This document shows positions 44,395 through 55,576 of a DNA stretch of 64,000 nucleotides, piece after piece; position 1 is the stretch's first letter; the number at the start of each line of letters is the position of its first letter. The stretch is from positions 1,302,001 through 1,366,000 of the forward strand of contig JAUCEF010000011.1 of assembly GCA_033558025.1 (NCBI GenBank), read 5' to 3'. This stretch comes from Phytophthora sp. 'mugwort'. Lineage: Eukaryota; Oomycota; Peronosporomycetes; Peronosporales; Peronosporaceae. The notes under the pieces are model-generated. The model ran no database searches. It was given only the letters and a program-made list of their open reading frames with translations, and was not told the origin of the DNA. The position numbers and the translations under genes were made by a program.

Positions 44395-45425
44395 ATTGTA
44401 ACGCTATGTGAGGCACGATCGGTTGATTTGTGCACGATATCGTTTGAGGAGCTCGACGAGGCTGAAACGTGAGCGTTTGACACTGTGGTCATCTGCACAG
44501 ATCAGTCGCAGTCTCCACTTCTGAGCCGTCATACTGGTATTTAGTGTTGGCGACTTGCATGCCCAGTCCGCGAGGAAACAGAACCAGAAAACCATCAAAC
44601 ATAAAAATAGTTGATTCAGGAACATGAGAGACCTCCAGGTGTGATGCCATGACGGATTGAAGGAAAGGTACTCGACCAGACAGGAGTATATTGATATCTG
44701 ATTCATTACTAGATAGACAGGTCGGGACCTGTATCTCAATACCATTGACAATAAATTCCTCAGTCTAAATTTACCAACAACGTACAATCACATAGCACAT
44801 CGACAAGGATATTTACAAAAATTGGACCAGCGTGACTGAAATTACCAGCTGAGCTCCTCCACAAACCACTGAGCCGAACCCAAGCAACTGTACTCTAGGA
44901 CTCATACGCCTTCAGATTATCAAGAATACGGTAAACGCTCTCACTTCAGGTATCGTGGTCCGACCATATCCTCTGTATTGTTGCATATATTTAAAGACTT
45001 CGAGGCACGTAGAAAATAATTTATTCTACATCTGCGTCTGGCCCATAACTGGAGGCGTTCTTTTCCCTCTCGTCGGCGCCGTTGAACGAAAAAATGATTG
45101 TGATACTGCAATTATGGTATTCTATATTATAATTAGTATTATTGGTCCTCATACAAACAATTATAATAATAATTTGACACAATGATTGCAATACAATGAC
45201 AATCTAGACGGTCTGACCAGTTCTGCGTTCACTTCAGCTCGGCGGGTTAACCCGTATTTTCGGCCTTTTGTAGCGGTCCGGCAGTGTAGCTCAATATATA
45301 TCTGTGGTGAGTGGTCCAGCGAGCTCTACGCGGAGCTCGCATAGAGCCGGTCCTAGTAGCTACCGTCCACCTCTCACTGTCCTACTCACGCCAATGGCAG
45401 CTAATAAGGAACTCTGCGGTTACTT
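44395..45425. other. Intergenic DNA upstream of the four-exon gene
   Basis: Contains a 127-codon minus frame (44787-44404) that is Trp/Leu/Cys-rich and not convincing, AT-rich stretches, and a perfect 8-bp hairpin (GCGAGCTC/GAGCTCGC) near 45325-45346. No gene supported. Confidence 0.35.
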
Positions 45426-46857
45426 TTGAGCGTCAAGGTGAGGCGCTTCATCGGTACACGCTCTACGGTGCGAATCGAAAGCACACTGCCCGGAACGGGC
45501 TACTTCAACCTCGTCTCGCATCTGTCAAGCCGCCACGACGACTTCCGCGCACAGTACGAGGCGCGCCGTCGCGGCGGCGAGCACCCCCTCGAAGGCTTCG
45601 GGTTCGTTTCCGAGTAAACCGACCATCGCTACCATTGACTCCGGTAGCTCGTCGAGCGGGGTATGCCGCTAAGCGAAGTCGACGACGAGCGCACGAGAGC
45701 AATGCCCAAGTGGCAGCCAACCAATTCGAAGGCGGTCGAGGTAGACATGATAACGGTGGCAGAAAAGATGGACGCCTTAATCTTCGACGAGATGGGCGTC
45801 GTGCTTGGTGTGATGTACGACGCATAGACCCACGGCACTATTCACCTCGTCGGGGTCTACGGGATCTACATGTTCGAAGGCCGGCATAGTCGAACTAAGC
45901 CAGGATGCCAATGCACACATCGTCCTTTTCCAGAATGTTCTGGTGGTTTCAAACAAGACCACCTACGTGATCGTGTTCTTGATTGCGGATAACTGCAGTA
46001 CCAACCACAGTGTCTTGGCGTCCGCTGGTCGGTTGTGCATTCCACCGAATAAACATAGCAGTTAAGAAGTTCTTAACTGGACACGAACCACTTTTACAAG
46101 CGGTTAATAACCTGATGATACAGCTGCGCCAGCCAAACAACGCGGCTGAACTCTTCAAACTCACTATCCTTCGTGCGAAAAAACGCAATGCAACACGCTG
46201 GTCATCCATGTACGCGATGCTGCAGCGCTATGTAAAGTTGCGGCGGTAGATTCGGCTGGTGGTAGCCTTCGAAAACCTCGTGCCATCCGCTAGCGAGCAC
46301 AAGCAGTTGGGGGGGGGCTTTAAAGCATTTAGAAAAGTTTGAGAGTGTGTGCAAGCGTTGGCCGTGGGAGGCGATGAGCATTAGCGATATACGTCTTCTT
46401 TTAAATCGGTTGTGGCTGACTTTCCTGGTACGGGTGCGCACCTAAACCAAGATGCCTGAATCGTGCACTCGCCTGCCTTTAAGAGCGGGCTCGTCAAGAT
46501 CTATGGCGGTGCGAAGCTGTTGCCGGCTGAAGCATCGGCGCTGAAAGGGTTTGAGTGCCCGTAACCTGATGGCCAACCGAGCGGGGCTGGGCGCAAGCGT
46601 AAGGAACACGAGAACAGCTACGCTGCACAGATTATTCAGCAAGGGACCCCTAAAAGACGCCATGGAGAGCAACCCAAGTATTCCTCCTTGATGGCATTGG
46701 TCCCGCCTACGTCGAGTGCCTGCGAACGTCCTTTTTTCAGAGTGCGAGATGATTCTCACACCGCAACGCAGCAGTCTGCAACCGGCGCACTTCGAAGTTT
46801 TGCTTTCTTGCGTGCGAACAAGGACATGTGGGACGTCACCAGTCTGACTTAGGTAAG
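45426..46857 (+). pseudogene. hAT-type transposase
   Basis: A BED-finger-like start (STLPGTGYFNLVSHLSSRHDD, 45500-45545) is followed, over frame changes, by DALIFDEMGVVLGVMYDA, IADNCSTNHSVLAS (about 45980-46020; catalytic region), VGCAFHRINIAVKKF, ILRAKKRNATRWSSMYAML, and near the end SLMALVPPTSSACERPFFRV with FLRANKDMWDVTSL, the hAT dimerisation block. Ends at TAG near 46850. At least four frameshifts and a few stops. Clear terminal repeats were not found. Confidence 0.75.
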
Positions 46858-47434
46858 CCGACCAGTTTGTTGGTGCAAGAGCTTAATGAAGACGCCAGTA
46901 CGGCACCGTACTTATTATTGTTTGCTACTGCTTATTATTAAGACGCCGATGCGGAGGTACTCCAGTGTCGTACTGTATTTTCCGAGTGTCACGCTACTTA
47001 TTGTTGTATTTTACAGAAATACGTATATATGATATTTTCGGGTTCCCTGCCAGATGCCTCCAGATTGCTTGCCCCACTGCGTCCCTTGCAATTGGTTGAC
47101 AGCATACACGTCCATCTTGAGCCTTTCTGCGCGTTTTATCTTGTCGTACACCGAGAGGAGTTGCTTCCGCTGAATGGAGTGGTTCGTGATGTGGGTACAT
47201 CGGCGAGTTACAAGGCCATCAACCTCAGTGGCGACGACAGACGAGCTTAGGGAGCAGCTTTTCACCGTTCATTGTCAACTTCGAGTCGTGGCGATGAAAT
47301 CGTTCACGGTTGAAGAGTAGCTGTCTGTTGTCCAAGAAGTGGAGGCTTCGAGCGTCCGGTTGCCAAGAAGTGTAAGCTCCACAGGAAGACATCGATGACG
47401 TGCAGCAGTCGATCTAGGAGTCAACATCCAGCTC
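46858..47434. other. Unassigned DNA with possible Tigger N-terminal piece
   Basis: The minus strand near 47265-47011 reads NHSIQRKQLLSVYDKIKRAE and could be a short transposase N-terminal helix region, but it points away from the plus-strand fragment that follows. No firm call. Confidence 0.25.
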
Positions 47435-47640
47435 TTGAACATTTTTAACATGAATGAGACTGCTGTGTCCCTTGACCACAATCGCAACACGACCATCGAA
47501 TTCCGTGGGGCCAAGGACGTCGACCTGGAGTCGTTGGCGTCGACAATAAACCGTGTTACCGCTGTCCTTGTTGCTTCTGGTTCGGGGCGTAACATGAAGC
47601 TCTCTATGATGACGAAGGGGTAAGATTCAATACACCCCAT
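47435..47640 (+). pseudogene. Tigger/pogo-like transposase fragment (T4)
   Basis: FNMNETAVSLDHNRNTTIEF and GAKDVDLESL match the first catalytic block of Tigger transposases (usually FNMDQTAV ... GAKDV), with Asn-Glu in place of Asp-Gln at the first catalytic Asp. Only this block is preserved; upstream about 150 bp is weakly related. Confidence 0.55.
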
Positions 47641-48494
47641 AACTTAATAGTGTCCCACCCGTAATGGTGCATTAAAATACTGTGGTCCACAAACGACCCA
47701 TGTTTTATAGATTTTGATGATTTAACATTTTTAATAGTCTAATAGGACAATACAACTAGTAGTATTAAGCTAGACTAAATTGCTAATAGGTGAAAGCGAT
47801 AAACAAAAAGCAATATAGTCAATCAATTTATTGCGGACTTTATTAAGTGACCATTGTTAGTCCGCGAGCATTCTCAAAAGCATCTCAACACCAGTTTCAA
47901 CGAAGCAGCTTTAGATTGCAAATGGATAACGCGGAGGGAGTGCTCTACTCGAAATGCGCCGTATCTTGCTTTACTCTACTAGCGTGAATGCATAAAGTGG
48001 CAACTTCTCGTTAGGGATCAGGTGCGGGAGCGCCAGGCGACTTATTATTCGCCGTGACAGTAAATTCTACTAGGAGATGACGGTCTTGAGATGAGCACGT
48101 CAAATGTTTGGTATTTTACCAACAAGTAAGAAGATTGCCACCATCCAGGCGGTGTTCAACCAGTGCCGTACGAAGTCCGGCGTCTCAAGTCCTGCTCGTC
48201 CCATAAGACACAAAGATATTCTTCGTGTCTCTCTCTCCATTCATGGTCGTGCACTTTAAGACTGATAGGTCCGACATGGAAGAGGTTTCTCTTGTAAGCA
48301 GCAATTGGTTGGAAAAGCGGATCCACTTTATCGCGAGTAACGAATTGCGACAAGAACTCCGGATTTTAGCGGTACATGTACTGTATTTCGGCAAAACCGG
48401 TCGTTTAATTACAAGCGTACTCCCATACGAGTCTTGGAACATGCTCTTCAACAAGGGCTTATTTCACGGCCCTTAATCATTAACTTATCAGTAG
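47641..48494. other. Intergenic DNA
   Basis: AT-rich, no gene supported; includes the 3' side of the kinase gene on the minus strand. Confidence 0.45.
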
Positions 48495-50309
48495 TCAGTG
48501 TATCTTCACCAATTGTTGCTGTTCTGCAAGAGCTACCTGAAGCTGGTAAAGCGCTTGAGCTGCTGTCGGGCGAGCTGCCGGATCAATTGCAACGCATGCC
48601 ATGCCCAGTTTCACTATCGTTGGAGGACATGTCTCCGAAAATTCCACGTGAAGCTTTCCTTGCATAACCAGCTGAAGAATTGCTAGGTCAGACGCCTGCC
48701 GATTCTTCCCATTACTTGCATAGGGCAGGGTGTTCGAGTCCAGCTCGGACAGGACCACACCAAACGAAAACATGTCGGTCTTCTCATCGTATTTCTCGCC
48801 TGTCATCATTTCGGGTGCCATCCACAGAGACGTGCCGATTCCGGCTGTCATTGTTCGGTCAACGCGCTCACGAGATGCTCCAAAATCTGTCAGCTTTGCA
48901 TCAAGATCTTCCGTTAGCAGGATGTTTTTAGACTTAAGGTCTCGATGGATTAACGGAGGCTCTAGCGAGTGCATGTACGTGAGTGCATGAGCGACGTGAA
49001 GAGCGATCTTCGCCTTGGTACAGTCAAAGCCGACAGGACGACGCTCCGTCTGGTATCGATTTAATAGTGCTCGCAAGTCACCGCCTTCCATAAACTGCGA
49101 TACGACGCACAAATCCGTGAGAGAATCCCAAGCCACGCCGATAAACTCGACAATGCGTGGGTGATCTAACGATGCCATGAGCTTCACCTCCGCCAGGAAC
49201 TCATTCACACTCTGAATCCTCTTTCGTGTCTCCGGCAGCAGCATCTTCACCGCCACATGTTGCCCATTGAACGTCCCCACATACACTTCGCCGTATCCTC
49301 CTCGACTGATTCTCTTTTGTAGCAGCACTTTCTCCCTCGGGATACGTGCCGCCACGATCGCTTCATCATTCCACAGACCTTCATTGGAGTTGAAGTCTGA
49401 GCTAGTACCTTGCTGCGTCGACGTTGTCTTGCCTTGAGAATCTTGTGCCAGCAATTCCTCCCCATAAGAGTCTTTGCTTCTTCTCCCTGCCACTCCAGAG
49501 CCAGCACGAGACTGTCGTCGTTTCCTTTTCCACCAAGTAACAGCTGTAATGAGCATCACCACTACAACGCAACCGGCCACAATAGCGGCTATCACTCCCC
49601 CTCCAACAGAAGAAGAACTGGATCCATCATTAGAGGCTGATGCCGCAGGCTCGGAGGTCGCTGAAGCACCTTCACTGCTGCTCGTACTTGACCCCACATT
49701 GACAATCGTAAAGTCCGATCCCGTCGTACTACCATTCCCATTCTTACTATTAAACGTCTCGGACGCGGAAGTGTAGAACACGAGTCCATAGTCACGCGAG
49801 TACCCCACGAAACACGTCCACTCTACATCAGTACTAGCAACAGAATAACCGTTCTCTGCTTCAGTACATGCTGCGTCGCTGAATAACTGCAGCTCCACGG
49901 ATAGGTCGGTGTCCACCGAGGCGATAACACTCCCGTAGGTTGTCATGTTTGGTAGGGCCCTACACTTTCCATCCGCATAAAACGCCTGACCGTTGGAGAA
50001 GGTATCGCATGTGTTGGCTGGCGTGTATTGCTCCAGCAGCACATAAGGCGCGTCAGCATCGGCGAAGAGTGCAGCGGTCTCGGTCCGGTCGTTGCCGTAG
50101 CAGTCCACGCGACTGGAATTAGCGGCGTCATCACCGGACAACGCGGTACAGTCCGAGAACTGGCAGCTCTCCACGTCCTCCTCGTAGATAAACTGAGGCG
50201 TCCCGGAGCACGCGTTGTCGGCGAAGTAATTCGTGAACGTGACTGTCCGCGCTTGAGCGGAAGCGAACAGCAACGACGACGCTAATAATGCAGGGCTGGA
50301 GAGCGTCAT
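48495..50309 (-). CDS. Receptor-like protein kinase, TKL type
   Basis: A single-exon minus-strand gene. Parts in order: signal peptide (MTLSSPALLASSLLFASAQA), a Cys-containing Ser/Thr-rich outer part of about 220 residues, one membrane segment (GGGVIAAIVAG...ITAVTWWKRKRR, near 49595-49520), a juxtamembrane linker and a kinase domain with all key motifs: Gly loop ISRGGYGEVYVG, VAVKML (Lys), HRDLKSKN, DFGASR and MAPEM. The TKL type follows from the HRDLKSKN and GTSLWMAPE wording. The frame is open from 50372 (625 codons), but the Met at 50309 starts a proper signal peptide and lies after an initiator-like sequence (50334-50354), so I prefer it (604 residues). Probable cell-surface signalling; ligand unknown. 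Confidence 0.9.
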   Translation of the reverse strand: MTLSSPALLASSLLFASAQARTVTFTNYFADNACSGTPQFIYEEDVESCQFSDCTALSGDDAANSSRVDCYGNDRTETAALFADADAPYVLLEQYTPANTCDTFSNGQAFYADGKCRALPNMTTYGSVIASVDTDLSVELQLFSDAACTEAENGYSVASTDVEWTCFVGYSRDYGLVFYTSASETFNSKNGNGSTTGSDFTIVNVGSSTSSSEGASATSEPAASASNDGSSSSSVGGGVIAAIVAGCVVVVMLITAVTWWKRKRRQSRAGSGVAGRRSKDSYGEELLAQDSQGKTTSTQQGTSSDFNSNEGLWNDEAIVAARIPREKVLLQKRISRGGYGEVYVGTFNGQHVAVKMLLPETRKRIQSVNEFLAEVKLMASLDHPRIVEFIGVAWDSLTDLCVVSQFMEGGDLRALLNRYQTERRPVGFDCTKAKIALHVAHALTYMHSLEPPLIHRDLKSKNILLTEDLDAKLTDFGASRERVDRTMTAGIGTSLWMAPEMMTGEKYDEKTDMFSFGVVLSELDSNTLPYASNGKNRQASDLAILQLVMQGKLHVEFSETCPPTIVKLGMACVAIDPAARPTAAQALYQLQVALAEQQQLVKIH

Positions 50310-50333
50310 GCTTGTGCTGGACGCTCGCAAATA

Positions 50334-50354
50334 GGGAAATGGCTGACTGACTAG
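50334..50354 (-). promoter_or_regulatory. Initiator-like sequence of the kinase gene
   Basis: On the minus strand TCAGTCAGCCATTTCCC resembles the oomycete initiator plus flanking element with two or three mismatches, 25-45 bases before the preferred ATG. It supports 50309 over 50372 as start. Confidence 0.35.
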
Positions 50355-50387
50355 GTTCAGTTTGTGTCTCAATGCCGATGGGGGTGA

Positions 50388-51437
50388 ATGGGTACACTCA
50401 CTTCGTTTTTTATGGGCGACGATAATGTGACCAGATTTTTTAATGACTGTATGAAGGAGGGCACGACACCGGCCACTTTTGTAGAGGCTTTCATTTGCAG
50501 CATTTGCAAGGGGGGAGACACAGGCAACCCGTTAAATTACAAGGCAATTGCCCTGTTAAATACGGACTATAAGATATTACGAGGATACTGACATGGAGGG
50601 TAAGGAGGCACATCAAGAGACTAGTTTAGTTAGTACACGCTACGCAATTTGGTTTCATACCCGGCAGGACAATTCATGCAGCTAGACTTATCCGAGGCGG
50701 CCAAAATCATCTGCAAGAAGGAAGGAAACGATCTGAGTGAAGTTCAGGTTTTGCTCCTGGATTTCGCGAAGGCCTATGATTCCCTGGATAGGGATTTCCG
50801 GCTTTTGGTAGTGAGATGAAAAGGTTTCCCGCCAATTTTCTGCAGAATGGTGGAAGGAATTCACCACAAAACCGAGGTGCGATTCATGGCGAACGGAGTC
50901 TTATCAAGGTCGGTAGGGGTGAACAGAGGAATCCGACAAGGATGTCCTTTAGCGCCCCTGCTTTTATACTGGCGGTGGGCCTACTGTACGACGAGATAGA
51001 GGTGGTGGCGAAGGTTAAGGGCGTAATACTGGATCCGGAATTACCGGACGGAAAGTTGAAGGTGGCGGGATATGCGGTTGGTACGGCTATCTACATAGCA
51101 CATCGAAACATGCCGAAAGAGGCCATAAAAGCGGTGGCTCGGTTTCAGCAGTATCAGGGCTTCTATTAACGTGAGTAAATCATCAGCGATAAGATTGGGA
51201 GCAGAGATGAAAGAGAACAAGGAGGGAGACAGGATACAGCAACAGGAGGGCCACGATGAGGGCATAAATGAAGAGGTTGAAGAAACGGAGTCGGTGCGGT
51301 ATTTAGGTCACATTGCAGGACCGGTAGACACCACAGAGAAAATGTGGGACAAGGCCTTCAGCGCGATAAGAGTACGGCTGCATTAGCGGAGGTCAAGACC
51401 AATAAAGTGGTACAAAGAGCTGCGATCATAATCCCAA
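50388..51437 (+). pseudogene. LINE reverse transcriptase, 5' segment
   Basis: Non-LTR RT motifs over frame changes: NPLNYKAIALLNTDYKIL (50530-50580), LLLDFAKAYDSLDRDF (50750-50800), GIRQGCPLAPLL (50928-50965), and GYAVGTAIY (51066-51092), where the catalytic YADD should stand; both Asp codons are changed (GTT, GGT). RYLGHIAGP follows. The frame is then cut by a MULE at 51438 and continues at 55607. The 5' end of the LINE is missing; it begins about 80 bp from the preferred kinase ATG. Confidence 0.75.
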
Positions 51438-51467
51438 GGGAAAATGTCAACACATGTATGAGGTGAA
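51438..51467 (+). repeat. Left terminal inverted repeat of the MULE
   Basis: Starts GGGAAAATGTCAACACATG; pairs with 55577-55606 with one mismatch. Confidence 0.85.
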
Positions 51468-51757
51468 AACATTTCGCCAAAAGCGGTTAACTTGCGTCAG
51501 AAAGTGTAGTCCAGTTCTTCTCAGTATCGACAGTACGTGTGTACGGGGTAAAGTGCGTCTCCGTGTGTGTGTTTCGCAGAATACAAAGTCACTTAGTGTA
51601 CGCGCAGCAAATCGATGGAGGTCAGTAGCTATGCGGCGGGTCATGCATGACCCGAACCCGTCAAAACCCATTGTTCGAGGGCATTCCACCCACAAGCGCA
51701 CTCTATTTTCGTGTACTTTGAAGGCTCAGTTCGAGATATTCCGGCTGAGGGACAACA

Positions 51758-53584
51758 ATGAACGGCGACGCGGACGATATCGAAGAGTGCTGTATTTCCA
51801 TGGACTTCAAGGCGCTTCGCGTGGGCATGGTGTTTGATTCTGCATCGAATGCATTACATGTTGTCCAAGACTACGCATTTGCTTAAGGACGAGCTGTGAA
51901 GGTCAAGCAGACAAGTGGAATGCACCGCTTCATTGGATGCACTTCGGACGACTGCAAGTTTGGTATTCGTGTCTACCGGAAGCGTCGAGCGGACAAATCT
52001 TACGGTCCTTGGTACATATTTTCGATTGAAGAGGAACACGTAAATTGTGTCTCCAATGTCAACCCTACCAGACGCCAGATTGCTGAACTTCCAACATTTT
52101 CGAGTGCTGTTCGTGCTGATTGCACGATATCGGCAGGGTCTCTGACGGACCAGATCCAAACACGATGTGGAATATCGCTGGCTAAGAAACGGCAAACGCT
52201 TTACCGAGCTCGACAGCACGTTAATGATGTGGGGGATGAAGAACTCGCTCAAGCTTATTAAAAGATTCCTGAGTATCTTGCCCGCTTCGTAGAGCTAAAC
52301 CCGGGTTCGGTGGCATTAACGGAACGAAATTCTGAAGGTCGCTTCAAGCGCGCAATTGTGATTGTGAAGGTGATTGCTGCTGTGGCCGTGGCCCGTCAGT
52401 CTGTCGGTGGGGTTGACTGCAGCCATTTTAAGTGCCTATCTTACAGCGGAATGCAGATGCATTTAGTCGGACGCGATGGCAACCTACGAAACCTAACGAT
52501 TGCGTTTGGGTTAGTGGAGGCTGAAGACATCGAGAACTTCCACTGGGTTTTCTCGAAACTGCTGGAACATGGATACGACCTCGCCGGAGTTCCTATGTTT
52601 TGTGATCGCAGTGGTGCTCTCATATCGGTCGCTCAAGATTTGGGTCTGAACCTGAAGTAGTGCACGTTGCACATTATGTGGAATGTGTTGGCACGATTCC
52701 GGAACTTCACGCACGGTCACAAACGTTTGATGTGGGCTTTACAGAGTGCTGAAACCGAAGATCTCAACACTAGCCGTCTGAACTGGATTGGTATGGAGCT
52801 TGGAGAAGAGGTCAAAACACATTTCAGTGAGATCCCGCCCATTCGCTGGAGTGTCTACGCTAATATTGGCATAGTTTCTCTCTACGGATGGCGAACGTCC
52901 AACTTTGTCGAGAGCGTCTTCGGCACACAGCTCGTGGAAGGTATGAGGCATTTACAACCGTACGGTTTTATTCGAGCCATGTGCAACAGCTTTGTTGACG
53001 AGTGTTTCAAGCGATCGGTCAATGCCGTCCAGTGGACTGAACGTGATTTGGTTCTCGCACCCGCTGCGATAAAGCTTCGTTAGAAGCAAAGTGCTACATT
53101 CGGCCAGTATTCAGTTCTACATGCGTCCGCAGAAGTCAGCTTTGTGTACGCGACGGCAGCTTCGGTAAGGGTTCGTCGCCGAGTGAACACGTGTGAAGGC
53201 ACCTGTACATGTCCGCATTTTGACCAGATGGGAATGCCATGTCGCCACCTCATTGCAGCGCTTGAGAGCATCGTCAAGCTCTCGAATATATTCTCGTACT
53301 TCATGCCTTGTTATAAGGTATCTGAATACGCTTCAGCATTTCTGGGTCAAGCCGTATTCATCCCTCTCGACCATGAACTCACACGCGACTCAACATGGCT
53401 TCCAGCACGTTACGTGAAACAGGCTGGTCGCCGGAAGACGAATCGCATCCGGAGTGTCGGCGAAGAAATAGCAGGATCTCTACACCGATGCTCGCAATGT
53501 CACCAGTGCGGACACAACAAACGTACATGCACCAGTGAGCAAACGAATAATATGAAATCCATACTACACCCCTCAGCGGTTTGA
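51758..53584 (+). pseudogene. MULE transposase (M2)
   Basis: One reading frame of 609 codons runs from ATG 51758 to the stop at 53582, broken only by four stop codons (TAA 51884, TAA 52259, TAG 52658, TAG 53081) and no frameshift. N-terminal zinc-type region (FIGCTSDDCKFGIRVYRKRR), catalytic GGVDCSHFKC (Asp), MFCDRSGALISVA (Asp), WRTSNFVESVFGTQ (Glu), then a SWIM finger CTCPHFDQMGMPCRH and a CCHC-like end CHQCGHNKRTC. All catalytic residues are intact. It shares its plan with M1 but has no intron at the M1 position. Confidence 0.8.
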
Positions 53585-53848
53585 ACACGTCCATCTCGAT
53601 TGTTTCTGAGTTGTCATTGTATTTTACTCCCTCATCTGCAATATTGCCTTTAGATTGCTTTTCATTGTGTTTGAGGTCGCCAATACAGTAACCAATCTGA
53701 TGAATATACGCGATTTTTCACTCCCTCGTCTACAATGTTGACTTCCGCCCCAGAAGCGTTTGAGTTCAAGATCGTCAATATACCCGCTAATCTTGTGCAG
53801 GATCGCGATTTTTATTGAGAGCGTATTATGCATCCTAGGCGTGTCGTT

Positions 53849-55401
53849 CTACTTGTCCCGGCAATTGTCAGCTCCACAAACACAAGTAAACCAGATCTCG
53901 TCTCCGTAGTCCACCGCAATTTCCATGCCAGCCGGGATGTATGCAATGGCAACAGCAGTAACCGCGATAAAGCGTCGGTTTTGCACTTCGAAGAACCTGC
54001 AATTGGCGGCGCAAAAATGATTCAGAAATCTAGCAATCGACCACGCGGGCCTCAATCCAGAGCTTCTCTTTGCGAGATGAACGAATCGCTAGCGCAACGG
54101 TATAATCACTGATTCGCTGCTCGTCCTTGCTGTAGTCGTGTGTCGTCAATACACCAGCGTACTCAGCTACAATCGTACCTTCTGGAGTGTGCTTAGTTGA
54201 AAACACTGAATATCCTTTAACTCCTTCGCCAATTGAAAGCCGCCAACCCTTTGAAGCCTGTTGCCACAACACCTGCCGTTCAGGCAGTTATTCTTTGCGC
54301 AGAAGATGCAACTCAGCGCATTTTGGCATAGCTTGGGATCGCACACAAACTCGCAGCCGCACCAATCCAGGAGCCTAGGTCCGGACCGGCAATCTTGGCG
54401 GGGTTCTCTGTGTGCCGAATTGCAACTACTCCGAGAGGCCAAGATGCAGCGTCAGTCGCAACGAAGACGCGGGAATTAGCTGACGGGACCTCCTTATCCC
54501 CCACATTGATCTGCTGTTTCATGGACTCGTCGCTCGAGTCGTAGTTGCCTTCACTGCTTTTAGGCTGAGTACCCCTGAGATCGCCCTGGTCGTGAAGGTA
54601 ATCGCTTTACAATTGGGACTTTCATTACCGCTTCGGTACCCGCCGGCACGATCGTCGTCGTTATCCGTCACGTTTGCAACCCCACCGAAAAGTGCATACT
54701 TCTGCTCTAACCTTCGCCGGCATGCTCACACTCGCCTTCTTTATTGTCGACACTTGCCTCATCCCTATCTGAAGCTAAGTCATCTTCGCTGGAATCAGTT
54801 AGGCTTACCACCTCTGGTAATGTATGACACGTCTGGCTTCCAAGAAGTCTGATTCCCCACCAGCCGAATCTTCGCTATCGCTAGAATCAATCAAGCTGAT
54901 CACCTCACGTGCAGCTGCAGGCCAGGCATTGTCATTGATGGAGGTGTGCTCGGAATTGCCCTGATCAGCCTGATCACTGCCTGCTTCGTGTGCATCGGTC
55001 TCAACTTGAAATGAGCCGTGTGTATGCTTGTCTGGCTGCGCTGAGACGAGATCGACGAGGTCCACGACGTAGAGCATGTCGTCCGACTCCTTCAGCAACT
55101 CAATCGCTGTTTTGCCAACTCGTATAGTGTTCGGCCCCACGTACTGCTTTCCCATCGACAGCGAGCCAAAATCCTGGTATGGAATGGTCTTCATCACAGC
55201 AGTGCGATATGACCTATCAGAGTCTCGAACAGGAGCGCGACGGTTCATGTACCGCTTAAGGCGAGACTTCGGGTGATGGTAGCCCACCTTCGTGCTTCGG
55301 GCAAAGCGTAAACGGCGCTTTTGCTCCGCGTACAGCTGAAACGCCTGCTTGGCTGACACTCGGGTCATCGGAAACTCTTCCTCAGTCGCAGCAGTGTTCA
55401 C
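53849..55401 (-). pseudogene. SET-domain (histone-lysine methyltransferase-like) gene in the MULE
   Basis: Minus strand. The first 198 codons are open (MNTAATEEEFPMTRVSAKQA to HYQRW) and end in an acidic stretch with EVISLIDSSDSED. After frame changes a second similar motif, EVVSLTDSSEDD, follows. Then come a Cys-rich pre-SET/AWS-like part (DWCGCEFVCDPKLCQNALSC, FCAKNNCLNGRCCGNR), the SET core (GYSVFSTKHTPEGTIVAEYA; RFLNHFCAANCRFFE; VDYGDEIWF) and a post-SET CVCGADNCR just before the stop. The family methylates lysines on histones using S-adenosylmethionine. Frameshifts near 54810, 54440 and 54055, and Phe in the usual NHSC, make it a pseudogene. Confidence 0.78.
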
Positions 55402-55576
55402 GGCACTACCAGTCTAATTTGGGCTTCACAGCCGTCCCCGACACACATCGGCTAACACCAGGTTTCTCCTGAAGCACCGGCTATCTCCAAAACCAGCGCC
55501 AGTATGTGTGTGCGGTACAAACGTAGGCTGTCGGCAGCTTCACTGCAGCTATTGCACCGCTTGTGACCATCTTTTC

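Noticed and set aside
45282..46934. hAT terminal repeats starting CAGTGTAGC
   Set aside because: The left word is plausible, but no matching right end with an 8-bp duplication could be found.
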